From assembly GCA_910575105.1 (NCBI GenBank), contig CAJTDK010000003.1:248001-312000 (forward strand): DNA of 64,000 bases, given 5' to 3'. Origin of the DNA: Lachnospiraceae bacterium (lineage in GTDB: Bacteria; Bacillota; Clostridia; Lachnospirales; Lachnospiraceae). Shown piece after piece: positions 18,777 through 27,646 of the stretch. The notes beneath the pieces are model-generated. The model saw only the letters and a list, made by a program, of their open reading frames with translations, ran no database searches and was not told the DNA's origin. The position numbers and the translations under genes are program-made. How positions within the stretch are numbered: the stretch's first letter is position 1; each line of letters begins with the position of its first letter.

Positions 18777-19257
18777 CTCTCTTTCTCCACTATCAATTGT
18801 TCATGAAAATATTTTATCCGAACCATTATCCCCTACGTTTTCGTCAATATAAAAAAGAATTCCTAGCGAACTTTTCAAAAAACAAATAGATGGCAGAAAA
18901 ACACAAAAGGAATCAAACTGTATACCTGTCTCTTTTTTAATTACAATCGACCAGGTAATAATCCGGATTATGTCAGGCATGCTACAGCAAACCAATAATA
19001 AACGACAAAAACTTTGTAACCAAATTTAAGGGAAATTACGACAAAATATATCGACTATATAGAATAAACTAGCTAGAATCATCTCCACAGATATTACGAG
19101 ACGAATAAAATTTAAAGCTGCCCCTGTTTTACACGTTTTAGGACAGATCCCAGATTGTTATTTTCTTCTCCCTATGTTATTCTGGATATAATTAAACTGT
19201 TACTGTCCATTATGCAGCCAGTAACGTCAAAATACTACAGATCCGGAGGCAACACCT
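18777..19257. other. AT-rich stretch without intact gene
   Basis: A 65-codon minus-strand frame (18995-18801) has no ribosome binding site and ends just before the SGNH-like remnant. It may be a further piece of the decayed O-acylation locus but I cannot assign it. The segment before 19258 contains AGATCCGGAGG as the ribosome binding site region of the next gene. Confidence 0.4.
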
Positions 19258-19770
19258 ATGAAATTAATGATCGCATCTGATATCCACGGCTCTTCTTATT
19301 ACTGCCGGAAAATGATCGGCGCATTCCAAAAAGAGAACGCAGACCGTCTTCTCCTTCTGGGCGATATCCTGTACCACGGTCCCAGAAACGATCTTCCGAA
19401 GGATTACGATCCCAAAGAAGTCATCGCCATGCTCAATCCCATGAAGCAAAAGCTTCTCTGCGTCCGCGGGAACTGCGACACAGAAGTTGACCAGATGGTA
19501 CTTGAGTTTCCCATCCTCGCCGACTATTGTCTCCTTGAGCTTGACGGCCAGACAATCTTCGCATCCCACGGCCACCACCACAACCCACAGTGCCCGCCGC
19601 CCTTGAAAAGCGGCGATATCCTCCTGAACGGGCATACCCATATACCGGCAAATAAGGATATGGGCACATACACCTATATGAATCCGGGTTCAGTCTCCAT
19701 CCCAAAGGACGGGTCCGCCCACGGCTATATGATCTACGACAAAGGCTTTTTCTGGAAAGAATTAGTGTAG
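19258..19770 (+). CDS. yfcE: YfcE-type metallophosphoesterase
   Basis: A 170-residue calcineurin-like phosphodiesterase. Metal-binding motifs are all present: SDIHG (D8, H10), LLGDILYHG (D36), RGNCD (N72), ASHGHHH and NGHTHIP, then MNPGSVSIPK. Length and motif set match the YfcE/MJ0936 family, which hydrolyses phosphodiesters in vitro; the physiological substrate is uncertain. CCGGAGG precedes the start. The gene stands alone amid decayed genes. Confidence 0.92.
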   Translation: MKLMIASDIHGSSYYCRKMIGAFQKENADRLLLLGDILYHGPRNDLPKDYDPKEVIAMLNPMKQKLLCVRGNCDTEVDQMVLEFPILADYCLLELDGQTIFASHGHHHNPQCPPPLKSGDILLNGHTHIPANKDMGTYTYMNPGSVSIPKDGSAHGYMIYDKGFFWKELV

Positions 19771-19796
19771 CGTACCATTTCACTGACATTCTCTTC

Positions 19797-20330
19797 CTAT
19801 CTCTGATAATTAAGCCTTTTCAGGCTTCCCTCAGGAAAGGTATACTCCGGCGTCACAAACGGATATTCCACCTCTCGCTCATAATACCACGGATCCTCAT
19901 CATGCAGCGGATTTTTGAGCAGATGGAATTCCTGCGCCGGCATATACCTCTGCGCCAGAAGGAACGCTTTCTGTCCCTCTTCATTCTCACAGACATCCGC
20001 TACAAGGACTACATGCCCCGGGCTCCCGCCCTTCAAGAACACATTCCCGCAGGCAAGGTCTGACAGCGGGATATGTTCGGACTCCGCCTCCCTTCTGTAT
20101 CATGCATTTACCGCCCGTATATTCAGCCTTCGAAATGTTCAATGTTCCAAAATATGTTCCGCAAAATCAATTTCATACCGCGTCCCATGAGACAAAAGAA
20201 GTCCGTCGGTCAGCCTGATCTGCAATATGCAAGTATTTCTATCATTAAAATCATTGTGCCCGTTATCGATCCATTTCGCGAAAGCACCTCGCAGCTTCTT
20301 CGCATAATGGTTCCTCCTACTTATCACCGA
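19797..20330 (-). pseudogene. DUF4846 protein remnant
   Basis: The minus-strand frame with PLSDLACGNVFLKGGSPGHV, then LLAQRYMPAQEFHLLKNP and VTPEYTFPEGSLKR, is clearly the C-terminal third of the DUF4846 family. Upstream, in-frame stops and frame changes interrupt it near 20110. Residual coding-like sequence extends to about 20330, but no intact start or N-terminal domain is present. Confidence 0.7.
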
Positions 20331-20462
20331 TGGGATCTGACTTTGTAAACAGTTTATAGATACAGTATACCAGCGAATTTCGAGGTGAACAAGTACATTT
20401 TACTGAAGCTGCTGCGCTCTCCAAATGGACCGGATATTTGGCCGGAAGTTTTTATGAAACTA

Positions 20463-20491
20463 TTGACTTTACCATGAAAATACGCTAAACT
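20463..20491 (+). promoter_or_regulatory. sigma-A promoter of the pnuC leader
   Basis: TTGACT (20463-20468) and TAAACT (20486-20491) with a 17-bp spacer; start of transcription expected near 20498. Confidence 0.65.
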
Positions 20492-20497
20492 ACAGAA

Positions 20498-20583
20498 AAT
20501 AGTTACTCTGCCACCGGGTAGATATGCGAAAGCATTCGTTGCGCATCGTTAGGTCTTAGAAGATGTGCGTACGAGTGCTTTTT
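20498..20583 (+). promoter_or_regulatory. candidate riboswitch/attenuator upstream of pnuC
   Basis: The leader folds as a small hairpin CTGCC-ACCG-GGTAG (20508-20521), then ATGC-GAAA-GCAT (20524-20535). A long hairpin follows, with arms 20532-20547 and 20562-20578 and five T directly after: a terminator inside the leader. The middle hairpin and terminator share GCAT, so they are mutually exclusive. The terminator loop holds GTTAGGTCTTAG. The two-hairpin layout with ACCGGGTAG recalls guanidine-IV (mepA) riboswitches; that assignment is from memory and weak. Confidence 0.55.
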
Positions 20584-20603
20584 ATTCATACGGAGGGATT
20601 TAT

Positions 20604-21332
20604 ATGTTATCTAAAAAAGCTTTGCTGACATATTTTACAAAAGGGGAGCTTTTCTTGTGGTGCACTTCGGTTGTGCTGACCGCCGGATCCTTTTTTGTTT
20701 TTGACAGGGAAAATTACTGGACATTAGCCGCGTCTCTGATCGGCGTAACTTCTTTGATCTTCAACGCGAAGGGCAATCCGTTTGGACAATTCCTTATGAT
20801 CCTCTTCAGCGCTTTATACGGTATGATTTCCTTTTCCTTTGCCTACTATGGGGAGATGATCACCTACTTAGGAATGACTGCGCCAATGGCTGTTTTTGCA
20901 TTGATTTCGTGGTTAAGAAATCCATATAACGGGAACCGGGCAGAGGTAAAGGTGAACCGGCTAAAGAGAAAAGAAATTGGTTTTATGCTTTTGCTGACCG
21001 CTGTGGTCACCTGTATCTTTTACTTGATATTGGCAGATTTTCATACGTCCAATTTAATACTGAGCACAATATCCGTTACAACAAGTTTTCTTGCCGTATA
21101 CTTGACCTTTAGAAGAAGCGCTTTTTTTGCCGCCGCTTATGCTGCGAATGATATCGTCCTGATCTTCTTGTGGCTATTGGCGACATTTTCAAATATCAGC
21201 TACTTATCAGTGGTGATCTGCTTTGTCATGTTTTTCGCCAATGATATTTATGGATTAGTTAACTGGTCAAAAATGCAAAAACAGCAAGAAGCGGATCATA
21301 TGACTCCTGCCAATGGCAATCTTGAATTTTAG
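20604..21332 (+). CDS. pnuC: PnuC-family nicotinamide riboside/vitamin transporter
   Basis: A 242-residue membrane protein with seven to eight predicted helices. It contains NAKGNPFGQFLMILFSALYG and the C-terminal ANDIVLIFLWLLATF and FANDIYGLVNW motifs diagnostic of PnuC facilitators, which take up nicotinamide riboside or related vitamins. The start ATG at 20604 follows GGAGGG; codons further upstream belong to the regulatory leader. It lies 17 bp before a flavin-binding oxidoreductase-like gene, with which it is probably co-transcribed. Confidence 0.88.
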   Translation: MLSKKALLTYFTKGELFLWCTSVVLTAGSFFVFDRENYWTLAASLIGVTSLIFNAKGNPFGQFLMILFSALYGMISFSFAYYGEMITYLGMTAPMAVFALISWLRNPYNGNRAEVKVNRLKRKEIGFMLLLTAVVTCIFYLILADFHTSNLILSTISVTTSFLAVYLTFRRSAFFAAAYAANDIVLIFLWLLATFSNISYLSVVICFVMFFANDIYGLVNWSKMQKQQEADHMTPANGNLEF

Positions 21333-21349
21333 AAAGGAATAGATGAGAA

Positions 21350-21850
21350 ATGTTTAGAGAAATGAGAAGAAAAAGACAGCTTCTGAGCGCTGGGGAAAGT
21401 ATGGATATATTAGACAACGGAACAGTCGGTGTATTAGCTTTGTCCGGAGATGACGATTATCCCTATGCCGTACCAGTCAGCTACGTATACGATAATTCCA
21501 AGATATATTTTCACGGCGCTAAAACAGGCCATAAGATAGATGCGATCAGAAAATGCAGCAAAGCATCCTTTTGCGTGATAGACCAGGACAAGATCATTCC
21601 CGAAGAATACACCACGTATTTTAGAAGTGTAATTGCTTTTGGAAAAGTGCGCATACTGGAAAATGAAGATGATATAAGAGACGCGATCGAAAAACTGGCA
21701 GTCAAGTATCATCCAAAAGATAGCGAGGCAAACCGAAAGCAGGCAATCGCCAGAGAATGGAAGCCTTTATGTATGATCGAATTTTCTATCGAGCATATGA
21801 CAGGCAAAGAAGCGATCGAACTGGTGAAAGATAAAAACCAGCTTGAATAG
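21350..21850 (+). CDS. pyridoxamine 5'-phosphate oxidase-family flavoprotein (NimA-like)
   Basis: A 166-residue split-barrel FMN-binding protein. It opens with FREMRRKRQLLS, followed by LALSGDDDYPYAVPVSYVYD and IYFHGAKTGHKIDAI, the usual signature of the PF12900 family. The family includes nitroimidazole-resistance proteins and haem- or F420/FMN-linked enzymes; the substrate is unknown. AAAGGAATAG precedes the start and the gene follows pnuC closely. Confidence 0.88.
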   Translation: MFREMRRKRQLLSAGESMDILDNGTVGVLALSGDDDYPYAVPVSYVYDNSKIYFHGAKTGHKIDAIRKCSKASFCVIDQDKIIPEEYTTYFRSVIAFGKVRILENEDDIRDAIEKLAVKYHPKDSEANRKQAIAREWKPLCMIEFSIEHMTGKEAIELVKDKNQLE

Positions 21851-21888
21851 CTGTTTTTCGCCATAGATAATCCGTTAGCGCTTTATCC

Positions 21889-22398
21889 TCATTCAAAGGT
21901 GTAATTGCATGTCAGTCGTGCCAGGTACTTTTTCGTCTCCTCCCTGGACCGAAAGATCACGATATCTGTCTTTCCCTTATATTGCTCCAGCAGCTCATAG
22001 ATCTGCGGCAGCTCATTCTCCGGGAAGCCCATGATCCACCGCTTAAATTCCTCGTCGAACTCTGTTTCCAGCCACGGCAGGTCCTCGCGCTTCACCCCGA
22101 TGCGCGACTCTGCTCCCGCAAGGCAGACCTCCAGCGGGTAATCCAGCAGAAATACGGTGTCGCACTCTTTTAGGCGCATCTTGAGCGTCCGCTGGTAATT
22201 CCCGTCAATGATCCATCTGTCCTTTTGGACGATCTCTCCAAGCCGCGTATCGAATTCCTCTTTCAGGATATTCGTCCGGTCCGGCTTATGCCACAGCATG
22301 TCCAGATAATACAGGGGCAGCCCCGTCACCTCATGTAACCGCTTTGCAAATGTACTTTTTCCCGCGCCCGGGCATCCGATAACTATCGCCTTTCGCAT
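21889..22398 (-). CDS. P-loop kinase, topology-modulation protein/FlaR-like
   Basis: A 169-residue nucleotide-binding protein with Walker A GCPGAGKST at residues 8-16. It continues with LPLYYLDMLWHKP, RWIIDGNYQRT and a lid-like RIGVKREDLP. This is the adenylate-kinase-like family annotated as DNA topology modulation protein; the true substrate is unknown. An in-frame GTG directly upstream of the ATG at 22398 is less likely because AAGGAG is 6 nt from the ATG. Confidence 0.85.
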   Translation of the reverse strand: MRKAIVIGCPGAGKSTFAKRLHEVTGLPLYYLDMLWHKPDRTNILKEEFDTRLGEIVQKDRWIIDGNYQRTLKMRLKECDTVFLLDYPLEVCLAGAESRIGVKREDLPWLETEFDEEFKRWIMGFPENELPQIYELLEQYKGKTDIVIFRSREETKKYLARLTCNYTFE

Positions 22399-22435
22399 CA
22401 CGCACTCCTTCCACCTCGAAGCTCTCTCAAAAATC

Positions 22436-23326
22436 CTACCTCTTCAGACAGATCAGCCTGGCATACTTATTTTTAGAATCCTCTGTAACCTTGATCTTTC
22501 CTTCCCCGATAAACTTCTCTATCCGCTTCGCGTACCACCAGTCCCCGACACCGATCGGGCAGTTTCCCATGATATCTCCAATCAGCCTCGCCTCTTTTAC
22601 CGGCTCCTTCGTAAGCCTTTTCCAGATGAGGAAATCATAAAAAGAATCCGGCACGCCCACTACCCTGCCATTAACAACAGCGCGCAGCGGACGGTTATCC
22701 TCCCGAAGCTCACCCCATAATCCGGCATACAGCCGTATCATTTCCCGGTCAAGCGCCCGTTCCTCAGACAAAAATCCGGCGAATTCCTCCGCCGCCACCT
22801 CTCCCCAGTTATGAAAGCTCTGAATAACCGAACCCCTCTGGATATATTCCGGCAGCTTTACCACCCTGACCTCATTGCCGTACTCCCGCAGAATACTGCA
22901 CAGATGATAAAATCCGCACATCGAATAAGGCGCCGTGCTGTACCACACCCGGGCTGCCTCCCCCTCCTCAAGAAACCGCTTAAGCCGCCCAAGCTCATCC
23001 CCGTAAAATGCTCCCACATTCCGCAGCTCTTCATCCAGCTTATCATCCTGACCCCACTGCCCCTGCGCGTACATGGCATAGATCAGCTTCCTGCGGTATA
23101 CGCTGTCCGCATCCTCCCTGATATCGCCGATATCCAGCAAAAATCCAAGACAGACCACCTCATCAGACATCCCCTCGATCCATCCGCATCCTTCCCTTTC
23201 CGGCGGCCTCTTTTTGCCGGCGATCCACACAGACGTCGGGCCGTTGTTTGCCGTACTGATTACCACCTTATTTTTTGCCGCTTTCATCGAAGCTGCTTCA
23301 CTATCACCGAACAATACCTCTATCAT
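22436..23326 (-). CDS. DUF1835 and DUF3658 domain protein
   Basis: A 296-residue soluble protein. The N-terminal half begins MIEVLFGDSEAASMKAA and contains LDIGDI and the VWYSTAPYSMCGFYHL stretch of DUF1835. The C-terminal third (VGVPDSFYDFLIWKRL...IGDIMGNCPIGVGDWWYAKRI) corresponds to DUF3658. Function is not known for either. AAGGAAGG lies upstream. Confidence 0.82.
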   Translation of the reverse strand: MIEVLFGDSEAASMKAAKNKVVISTANNGPTSVWIAGKKRPPEREGCGWIEGMSDEVVCLGFLLDIGDIREDADSVYRRKLIYAMYAQGQWGQDDKLDEELRNVGAFYGDELGRLKRFLEEGEAARVWYSTAPYSMCGFYHLCSILREYGNEVRVVKLPEYIQRGSVIQSFHNWGEVAAEEFAGFLSEERALDREMIRLYAGLWGELREDNRPLRAVVNGRVVGVPDSFYDFLIWKRLTKEPVKEARLIGDIMGNCPIGVGDWWYAKRIEKFIGEGKIKVTEDSKNKYARLICLKR

Positions 23327-23384
23327 CCATGTCCTTCCTTTCTAATCCAAAAATAATCCTCCGTCCACATTGCTGTAGACGATT

Positions 23385-23645
23385 TTATTCATTTTTATAT
23401 AATGCATAATAATCCGCCTCTACATTATCCATCATCCGCCCATACCATACTCTTGCATCATCAAGAGCTTTATTATAGACGATCGGAGCCATCTTCTGTT
23501 CAAATAATTCCAATAGCTGCATCTGCTCGATCATCCCGATCTCCTCGCCCCGCTCATCCAGATAAAACGCCTTGATCTCCTCATTAAGCTTTTCTCTCTG
23601 GGAATCAGACAATTTTATCTGGGGCAAATGTTCTCTCCGTCTCAT
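23385..23645 (-). CDS. DUF2164 family protein
   Basis: An 86-residue protein with IKLSDSQREKLNEEIKAFY at the N-terminus, then DERGEEIGMIEQMQLLELF and YNKALDDARVW, the recognisable DUF2164 pattern. Function unknown; mostly helical. AAAGGAGAGA precedes the start. It sits between two unrelated minus-strand genes with short gaps. Confidence 0.85.
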   Translation of the reverse strand: MRRREHLPQIKLSDSQREKLNEEIKAFYLDERGEEIGMIEQMQLLELFEQKMAPIVYNKALDDARVWYGRMMDNVEADYYALYKNE

Positions 23646-23667
23646 CTGTTCTCTCCTTTACTTCTCC

Positions 23668-24465
23668 TTACGAATCCTCCGCTTCCGTCACGGTAACAAA
23701 TACCTCGTCCCCCGGCTGTTTCCCGATCCTGCTGCGGATATCCTTCCGGATTCCGATAATATAGCAGACAGAGCCGTCCGCATGTTTCACACCCATATTG
23801 ACGATACTTCCGCAATATGGCTCGCCGTCGAAGGTCGCCTTCACCTTTACCCGCCCTTTGCCGAATTCCTCCCGGATGTCATAAGGAAAACGTATATACG
23901 CGCCGCCCTTGTCCGGTACAGACTCGATAACCGCGCGAAACTCGTAAGCCTTCCGCCCCCGGACTGCTATGTAACGGCAGTGGGGCATGTCCACGCCGCG
24001 GTAATGCTTTGTCCACGTATCTGACGCTGTCATGCCATTTCTTAGGGCTACCTTCTGCGAGGCAGTATTCGTATCCCGGATGATCGAGCAGACCTCTTCT
24101 GCCCCAAGCTCATCAAAAGCATATCTTTTGCACGCCCTGGCCGCTTCTGTGGCATAGCCCTTATGCCAGTATTCCCGCCTGAACAAATAGCCGATCTCCA
24201 GCACTTCACTGTCCTTCCATTGCTGCATGGTCAGCCCGCACTGTCCGATCAGCTCCCCGGATTCCTTCAGGATAACCGCCCACAGCCCGTACCCCAGCTT
24301 CTGATAGCGTAAGACCTGCCTGTCGATCCACTCCCACACCTCATCGTCACTAAATGCGCCTTCATACGCATACATCGTCTCCTCATCCTGCAGAATCCTG
24401 CAAATGGAGCCAAAATCAGAACGGGTCATTTCCCTCATGTACAATCTTTTGGTTTCAAGAATCAT
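23668..24465 (-). CDS. GNAT acetyltransferase fused to DUF1905 domain
   Basis: 265 residues. The first about 165 form a RimJ/RimL-type GNAT domain (LYMREMTRSDF, GQCGLTMQQW, IGYLFRREYWHKGYATEAA as acetyl-CoA loop, NTASQKVALRNGM). The last about 100 (RKAYEFRAVIESVPDKGGA, IRFPYDIREEFGKGRVKVKA, GIRKDIRSRIGKQPGD) are a DUF1905 beta-barrel normally found alone or fused to other small domains. No frameshift is visible, so this appears a genuine fusion. The acyl acceptor is unknown. Confidence 0.85.
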   Translation of the reverse strand: MILETKRLYMREMTRSDFGSICRILQDEETMYAYEGAFSDDEVWEWIDRQVLRYQKLGYGLWAVILKESGELIGQCGLTMQQWKDSEVLEIGYLFRREYWHKGYATEAARACKRYAFDELGAEEVCSIIRDTNTASQKVALRNGMTASDTWTKHYRGVDMPHCRYIAVRGRKAYEFRAVIESVPDKGGAYIRFPYDIREEFGKGRVKVKATFDGEPYCGSIVNMGVKHADGSVCYIIGIRKDIRSRIGKQPGDEVFVTVTEAEDS

Positions 24466-24480
24466 ATTTCTACCTCCCTT

Positions 24481-25347
24481 CTACCGCTCCTTTTTCATGC
24501 AGACAACCGACATCCGCTTTACGCCCAACGGCTCTGCTACAAGATCGCACTTTGCCATAAACAGGAAAAACAGGTTCTCTTTCCCGCAGTCCTGCAGCCC
24601 TTCGTAGTTCCCCTGCCCCTTACAGATAACGACATCTGCCGCGCTGAAGATTTCCTGAAAGTGCGGAGACGTTTTAGGCAAGACCGTCCCAAGCGACCCG
24701 TCGCCGTTGGAAATCACTTCCGCAGCCTCCTCCATCCCCACCTCGCTGGCATCATCTGCGGTAACATCATTCACGATTGGCTGCCCCCGCACTCCGTAAT
24801 ATACATAAAGCTCTGGGTTATACTCCTTAAGCAGCGAGATAAAATGCTTATCTAATACGATCTCGCCGCAGTTATCTCCGAGATACAGCAGAGTACGGCT
24901 GCCCTTTACTGCCCAAAACAACTGCTTTGAATGATCGACCGCTATTTCAGTCTCAGCAATGTCCTGTATCAGTTCCTTAAACGTATTTTCATCAAAGCTG
25001 TGCCTTGCCGCAAAGTCAATAAGATTTCCCGCTATGGCAAGCTTTAAGCCGCATTCCAGACGTCCGCTGCTTTGATTGATAAGACTGCGGATCATGTCCG
25101 ACATGGATAGCACAAGCTGATTATAGTAGCTTTTTATCTCTCCATAAGGATTATCCGTCCCAATAACATCTTTGATCAACCCCCATATCCCGCCCATGAT
25201 CTCTGGATTCGTCTTTGTCATATCGCAGGCCTTAAGATAATCACCTGCAAGCCTGGTGAGCCGACCTTCCATTTCCTTGTCCAGCTGTAAAAATGCACTG
25301 ATCTTTTTCATCTGATCAAGATCACAGTCAAAGCATTCCTGATGCAT
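24481..25347 (-). CDS. ARMT1-like (DUF89) damage-control phosphatase family protein
   Basis: About 288 residues of the DUF89 family. It has CFDCDLDQM near the N-terminus, LYLGDNCGEIVLDK (metal-binding GDNCGE) in the centre, RGQPIVNDVTADDA, and a C-terminal ADVVICKGQGNYEGL. Members are metal-dependent phosphatases removing damaged sugar phosphates or nucleotides. The ATG at 25347 is 10 nt from AAGGAG; an upstream GTG overlaps that site. Confidence 0.88.
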   Translation of the reverse strand: MHQECFDCDLDQMKKISAFLQLDKEMEGRLTRLAGDYLKACDMTKTNPEIMGGIWGLIKDVIGTDNPYGEIKSYYNQLVLSMSDMIRSLINQSSGRLECGLKLAIAGNLIDFAARHSFDENTFKELIQDIAETEIAVDHSKQLFWAVKGSRTLLYLGDNCGEIVLDKHFISLLKEYNPELYVYYGVRGQPIVNDVTADDASEVGMEEAAEVISNGDGSLGTVLPKTSPHFQEIFSAADVVICKGQGNYEGLQDCGKENLFFLFMAKCDLVAEPLGVKRMSVVCMKKER

Positions 25348-25449
25348 CCTGTTTTCCACTCCTTTATCTTCCGGCGCTTTTGCTGTCCGTTCATGAGATG
25401 CCGGCGGTTTGCACTGCCTGATATATCTTTTGGCACTTTTTTCCGCCGT

Positions 25450-25971
25450 TTAACTGTTAGCAATGATGAGCAGCGCAAAGAACGCCACCACAACGGCCGT
25501 GCCCGCCGACGCAAGTATATTTAAGATCCTGACGGTCTTTTTACCCAGTATTTTCGAGCAGACGGCAAACAGCCCGATACCGATAATCCCTCCCAGGGTA
25601 TTGCCCAGCAGATCCGTAATGTCACTTGCGCCGATCGCAAAGCAATACTGCACCACTTCATACATCAGGCTTACCGCAAATATAGGCAGAACCTTCATGA
25701 GAAAGCTGATTTTCTCATCTAACATCGAAAGATATACTCCAAACGGGATAAACACCGCGATATTCAAAAGAATCTCCGACACATCTGCCTTGCCATTGAC
25801 AATTGCGGAGCCCGCAAATGGAATAAGGTTTATACTTCGGAGATTCATGGCACGGAGCAATTCTAGGTCAAGTTCCATCTTGAATAATATCACCCACGTC
25901 AACACAGCCAGATACACCACAAGCAGTCCTAATGTTACCTTTTTTGCCCCTGTATTTCTCTTTCCTTTCAT
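25450..25971 (-). CDS. VanZ-like membrane protein
   Basis: 173 residues with four or five membrane helices. SINLIPFAGS, EILLNIAVFIPFGVYLSML and the YEVVQYCFAIGASDITDLLGNTLGG motif are diagnostic of the VanZ family. VanZ of enterococci gives low teicoplanin resistance, but most homologues are of unknown role. AAAGGAG lies 8 nt before the ATG at 25971; the longer frame lacks a binding site. Confidence 0.88.
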   Translation of the reverse strand: MKGKRNTGAKKVTLGLLVVYLAVLTWVILFKMELDLELLRAMNLRSINLIPFAGSAIVNGKADVSEILLNIAVFIPFGVYLSMLDEKISFLMKVLPIFAVSLMYEVVQYCFAIGASDITDLLGNTLGGIIGIGLFAVCSKILGKKTVRILNILASAGTAVVVAFFALLIIANS

Positions 25972-26319
25972 CAGACCAACTCCTTTATTTAGAAATTTCA
26001 AATGTACCGTCCAGTTTATATTTATCCAAACCCCTCCCAAACGCAGGCGCAGCGTGCTGCGCTGACGCTTAGGAATAGTTCTGCCAGAAAATAGACAAGA
26101 ACGTTTGCTAAATATAATCGGGTGAGTGCATTAGCTATATTATAGTCTCATCCGAAAAGGTATTCAACACGGTATTCCCTTAATATGTATTAAGATTTTT
26201 TGAATTCGCCGGTCACGGAGCGAGCCGTAACTTTTGAAAGGAAGTTCATCAGGCCAGACCCCGCGCGGCCGGCAAAACTGCCGCTGTTTTCCACACTATT
26301 CCTTTCTCTTTCTAATCCA
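25972..26319. other. intergenic stretch, no gene seen
   Basis: A 348-bp gap. It has a short GC-rich imperfect palindrome GCAGC-GT-GCTGC around 26049 without a T run. The remainder is AT-rich leader of the VanZ-like gene. I see no coding signal on either strand. Confidence 0.5.
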
Positions 26320-26793
26320 TTATATCTTCCGCACCTTAAAATAGCAATATACCGCGCTGACCACATCCAGGCAGAACATAAGCTGCATAATCAGAAGGAC
26401 AGTCATCTCTTTTCTGGACAGCTTCCCCTTCGCACTGCACGCCAGAATCCCGCTCACCCCGTACATAGACGACGGCAGCAGCAGTGAATAATCAAACAGC
26501 ACCAGGAACGGGGCCATCGGCAGGATGAAGATATGCAGCAAGAGTACGAGCAGAATCACCAGCGCATACACCGGAATATTGGCAAGCTTAAGAAGCAGGC
26601 TCCAGAACAAAAGCTGCTCTCCTTCATATCCCAGCCGGGGAAGGATAAACGCGTATACCATATTCGGCAGATAGATCAGCACACACAGGAAGGCCCACGC
26701 AAGCAGGACATATCCTCCCATTCCTTTTTTTACACAAACTGCGATAAAAACATAAGGCGCTGCCAAAAGCAGCAGCATCGGAATCTTTTTCAT
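26320..26793 (-). CDS. small integral membrane protein, unknown function
   Basis: 157 residues with four predicted membrane helices and almost no soluble part. It starts MKKIPMLLLLAAPYVFIAV and has an YLPNMVYAFILPRLGYEGEQL loop. The N-terminus and spacing from AAGGAGA support the start. I recognise it only as a conserved Lachnospiraceae-type membrane protein; no function can be proposed. Confidence 0.7.
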   Translation of the reverse strand: MKKIPMLLLLAAPYVFIAVCVKKGMGGYVLLAWAFLCVLIYLPNMVYAFILPRLGYEGEQLLFWSLLLKLANIPVYALVILLVLLLHIFILPMAPFLVLFDYSLLLPSSMYGVSGILACSAKGKLSRKEMTVLLIMQLMFCLDVVSAVYCYFKVRKI

Positions 26794-26794
26794 C

Positions 26795-27040
26795 TTAGAA
26801 ATCTCCTTTTTCGTTCTGTTGGTTTTTGCTATTATAATGCAGTCCAGACGCTTTATCCGATAAAACTTTCCGTAAAAAAGTCATCTTATAGCCTTGATTT
26901 TTCATCTCATTTTCCCAACTGAGTATTGCCTGCTTCGCAAATCCTTTACTGCGGTATTCCTCTTTAATAAATAGAAAATTCATAAACGGGAACTGATCCC
27001 ACAAAAGACAATATGCCATTTTCGCTGTACTGGCACGCAT
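26795..27040 (-). pseudogene. GNAT acetyltransferase remnant
   Basis: The segment reads AKMAYCLLWDQFPFMNFLFI followed by EEYRSKGFAKQAILSWENEM, the central strand and acetyl-CoA loop of a GNAT protein. The first half is missing, and after KNQGYKMT the frame shifts to unrelated residues before a stop. It lies directly after an intact GNAT gene but is not its continuation. Confidence 0.65.
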
Positions 27041-27047
27041 TATCCTT

Positions 27048-27584
27048 TTATAACAATTTTTCATAAAGATTATACCAGGGCAGCCCGTACGCTTCATATC
27101 CCAGACTTACCGTCCCGACAAACTGATATCCGCATTTTTGATAAAGCCGCTCTGCGGGAACATTATCTTTTACCACATCAAGCCTAAGGCTTACGCACTC
27201 TTCTTCCCGCGCCGCCTGTTCAGCAAACAGCAGCAGTTCTGTCCCTACACCGCACTTGAGATATCCGGGATGGACAGCAAGCGTATAGACGACATAAATA
27301 TGCTCATAATCATCCGCAGTCAGCCATTTTCCGTTTTTATACCCCTCTTCCGGCTCATGTTTCAGCATAAGCGTTCCTACGATTCTTTTTCCGGTCTGGG
27401 CAACGTACAGCGCATTTTCCATAAGCCCCTTTTCCGCATCGCAGCGGGCCGGATAAATACCCTTTTTCCACCCCGGATAATTCCGATGCGTTTCTAAGTA
27501 ATCGCACGCGTCTTCATACAGCCTCTCAATACATTCAAGGTCTGCCTCCACAGCCTTTCTGATCTGAATATCCTGTTTCACCAT
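27048..27584 (-). CDS. GNAT family N-acetyltransferase
   Basis: 178 residues with QIRKAVEADLECIERLY at the start, VGTLMLKHEPEEGY, the acetyl-CoA-binding YTLAVHPGYLKCGVGTELLLF loop region and C-terminal NVPAERLYQKCGYQFVG. This is a complete GNAT fold. The acceptor substrate is not predictable. It is one of several GNAT genes, intact or decayed, between 23 and 38 kb. Confidence 0.9.
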   Translation of the reverse strand: MVKQDIQIRKAVEADLECIERLYEDACDYLETHRNYPGWKKGIYPARCDAEKGLMENALYVAQTGKRIVGTLMLKHEPEEGYKNGKWLTADDYEHIYVVYTLAVHPGYLKCGVGTELLLFAEQAAREEECVSLRLDVVKDNVPAERLYQKCGYQFVGTVSLGYEAYGLPWYNLYEKLL

Positions 27585-27646
27585 CTAATCCTCCATATCT
27601 TCATTTACCATTTCCTGCAACTATTTATTTCTTTTGAAGTCCTGAT

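Noticed and set aside
18801-18995. 65-codon minus-strand frame as a real gene
   Set aside because: No ribosome binding site, no recognisable motif, and it lies among pseudogenes.
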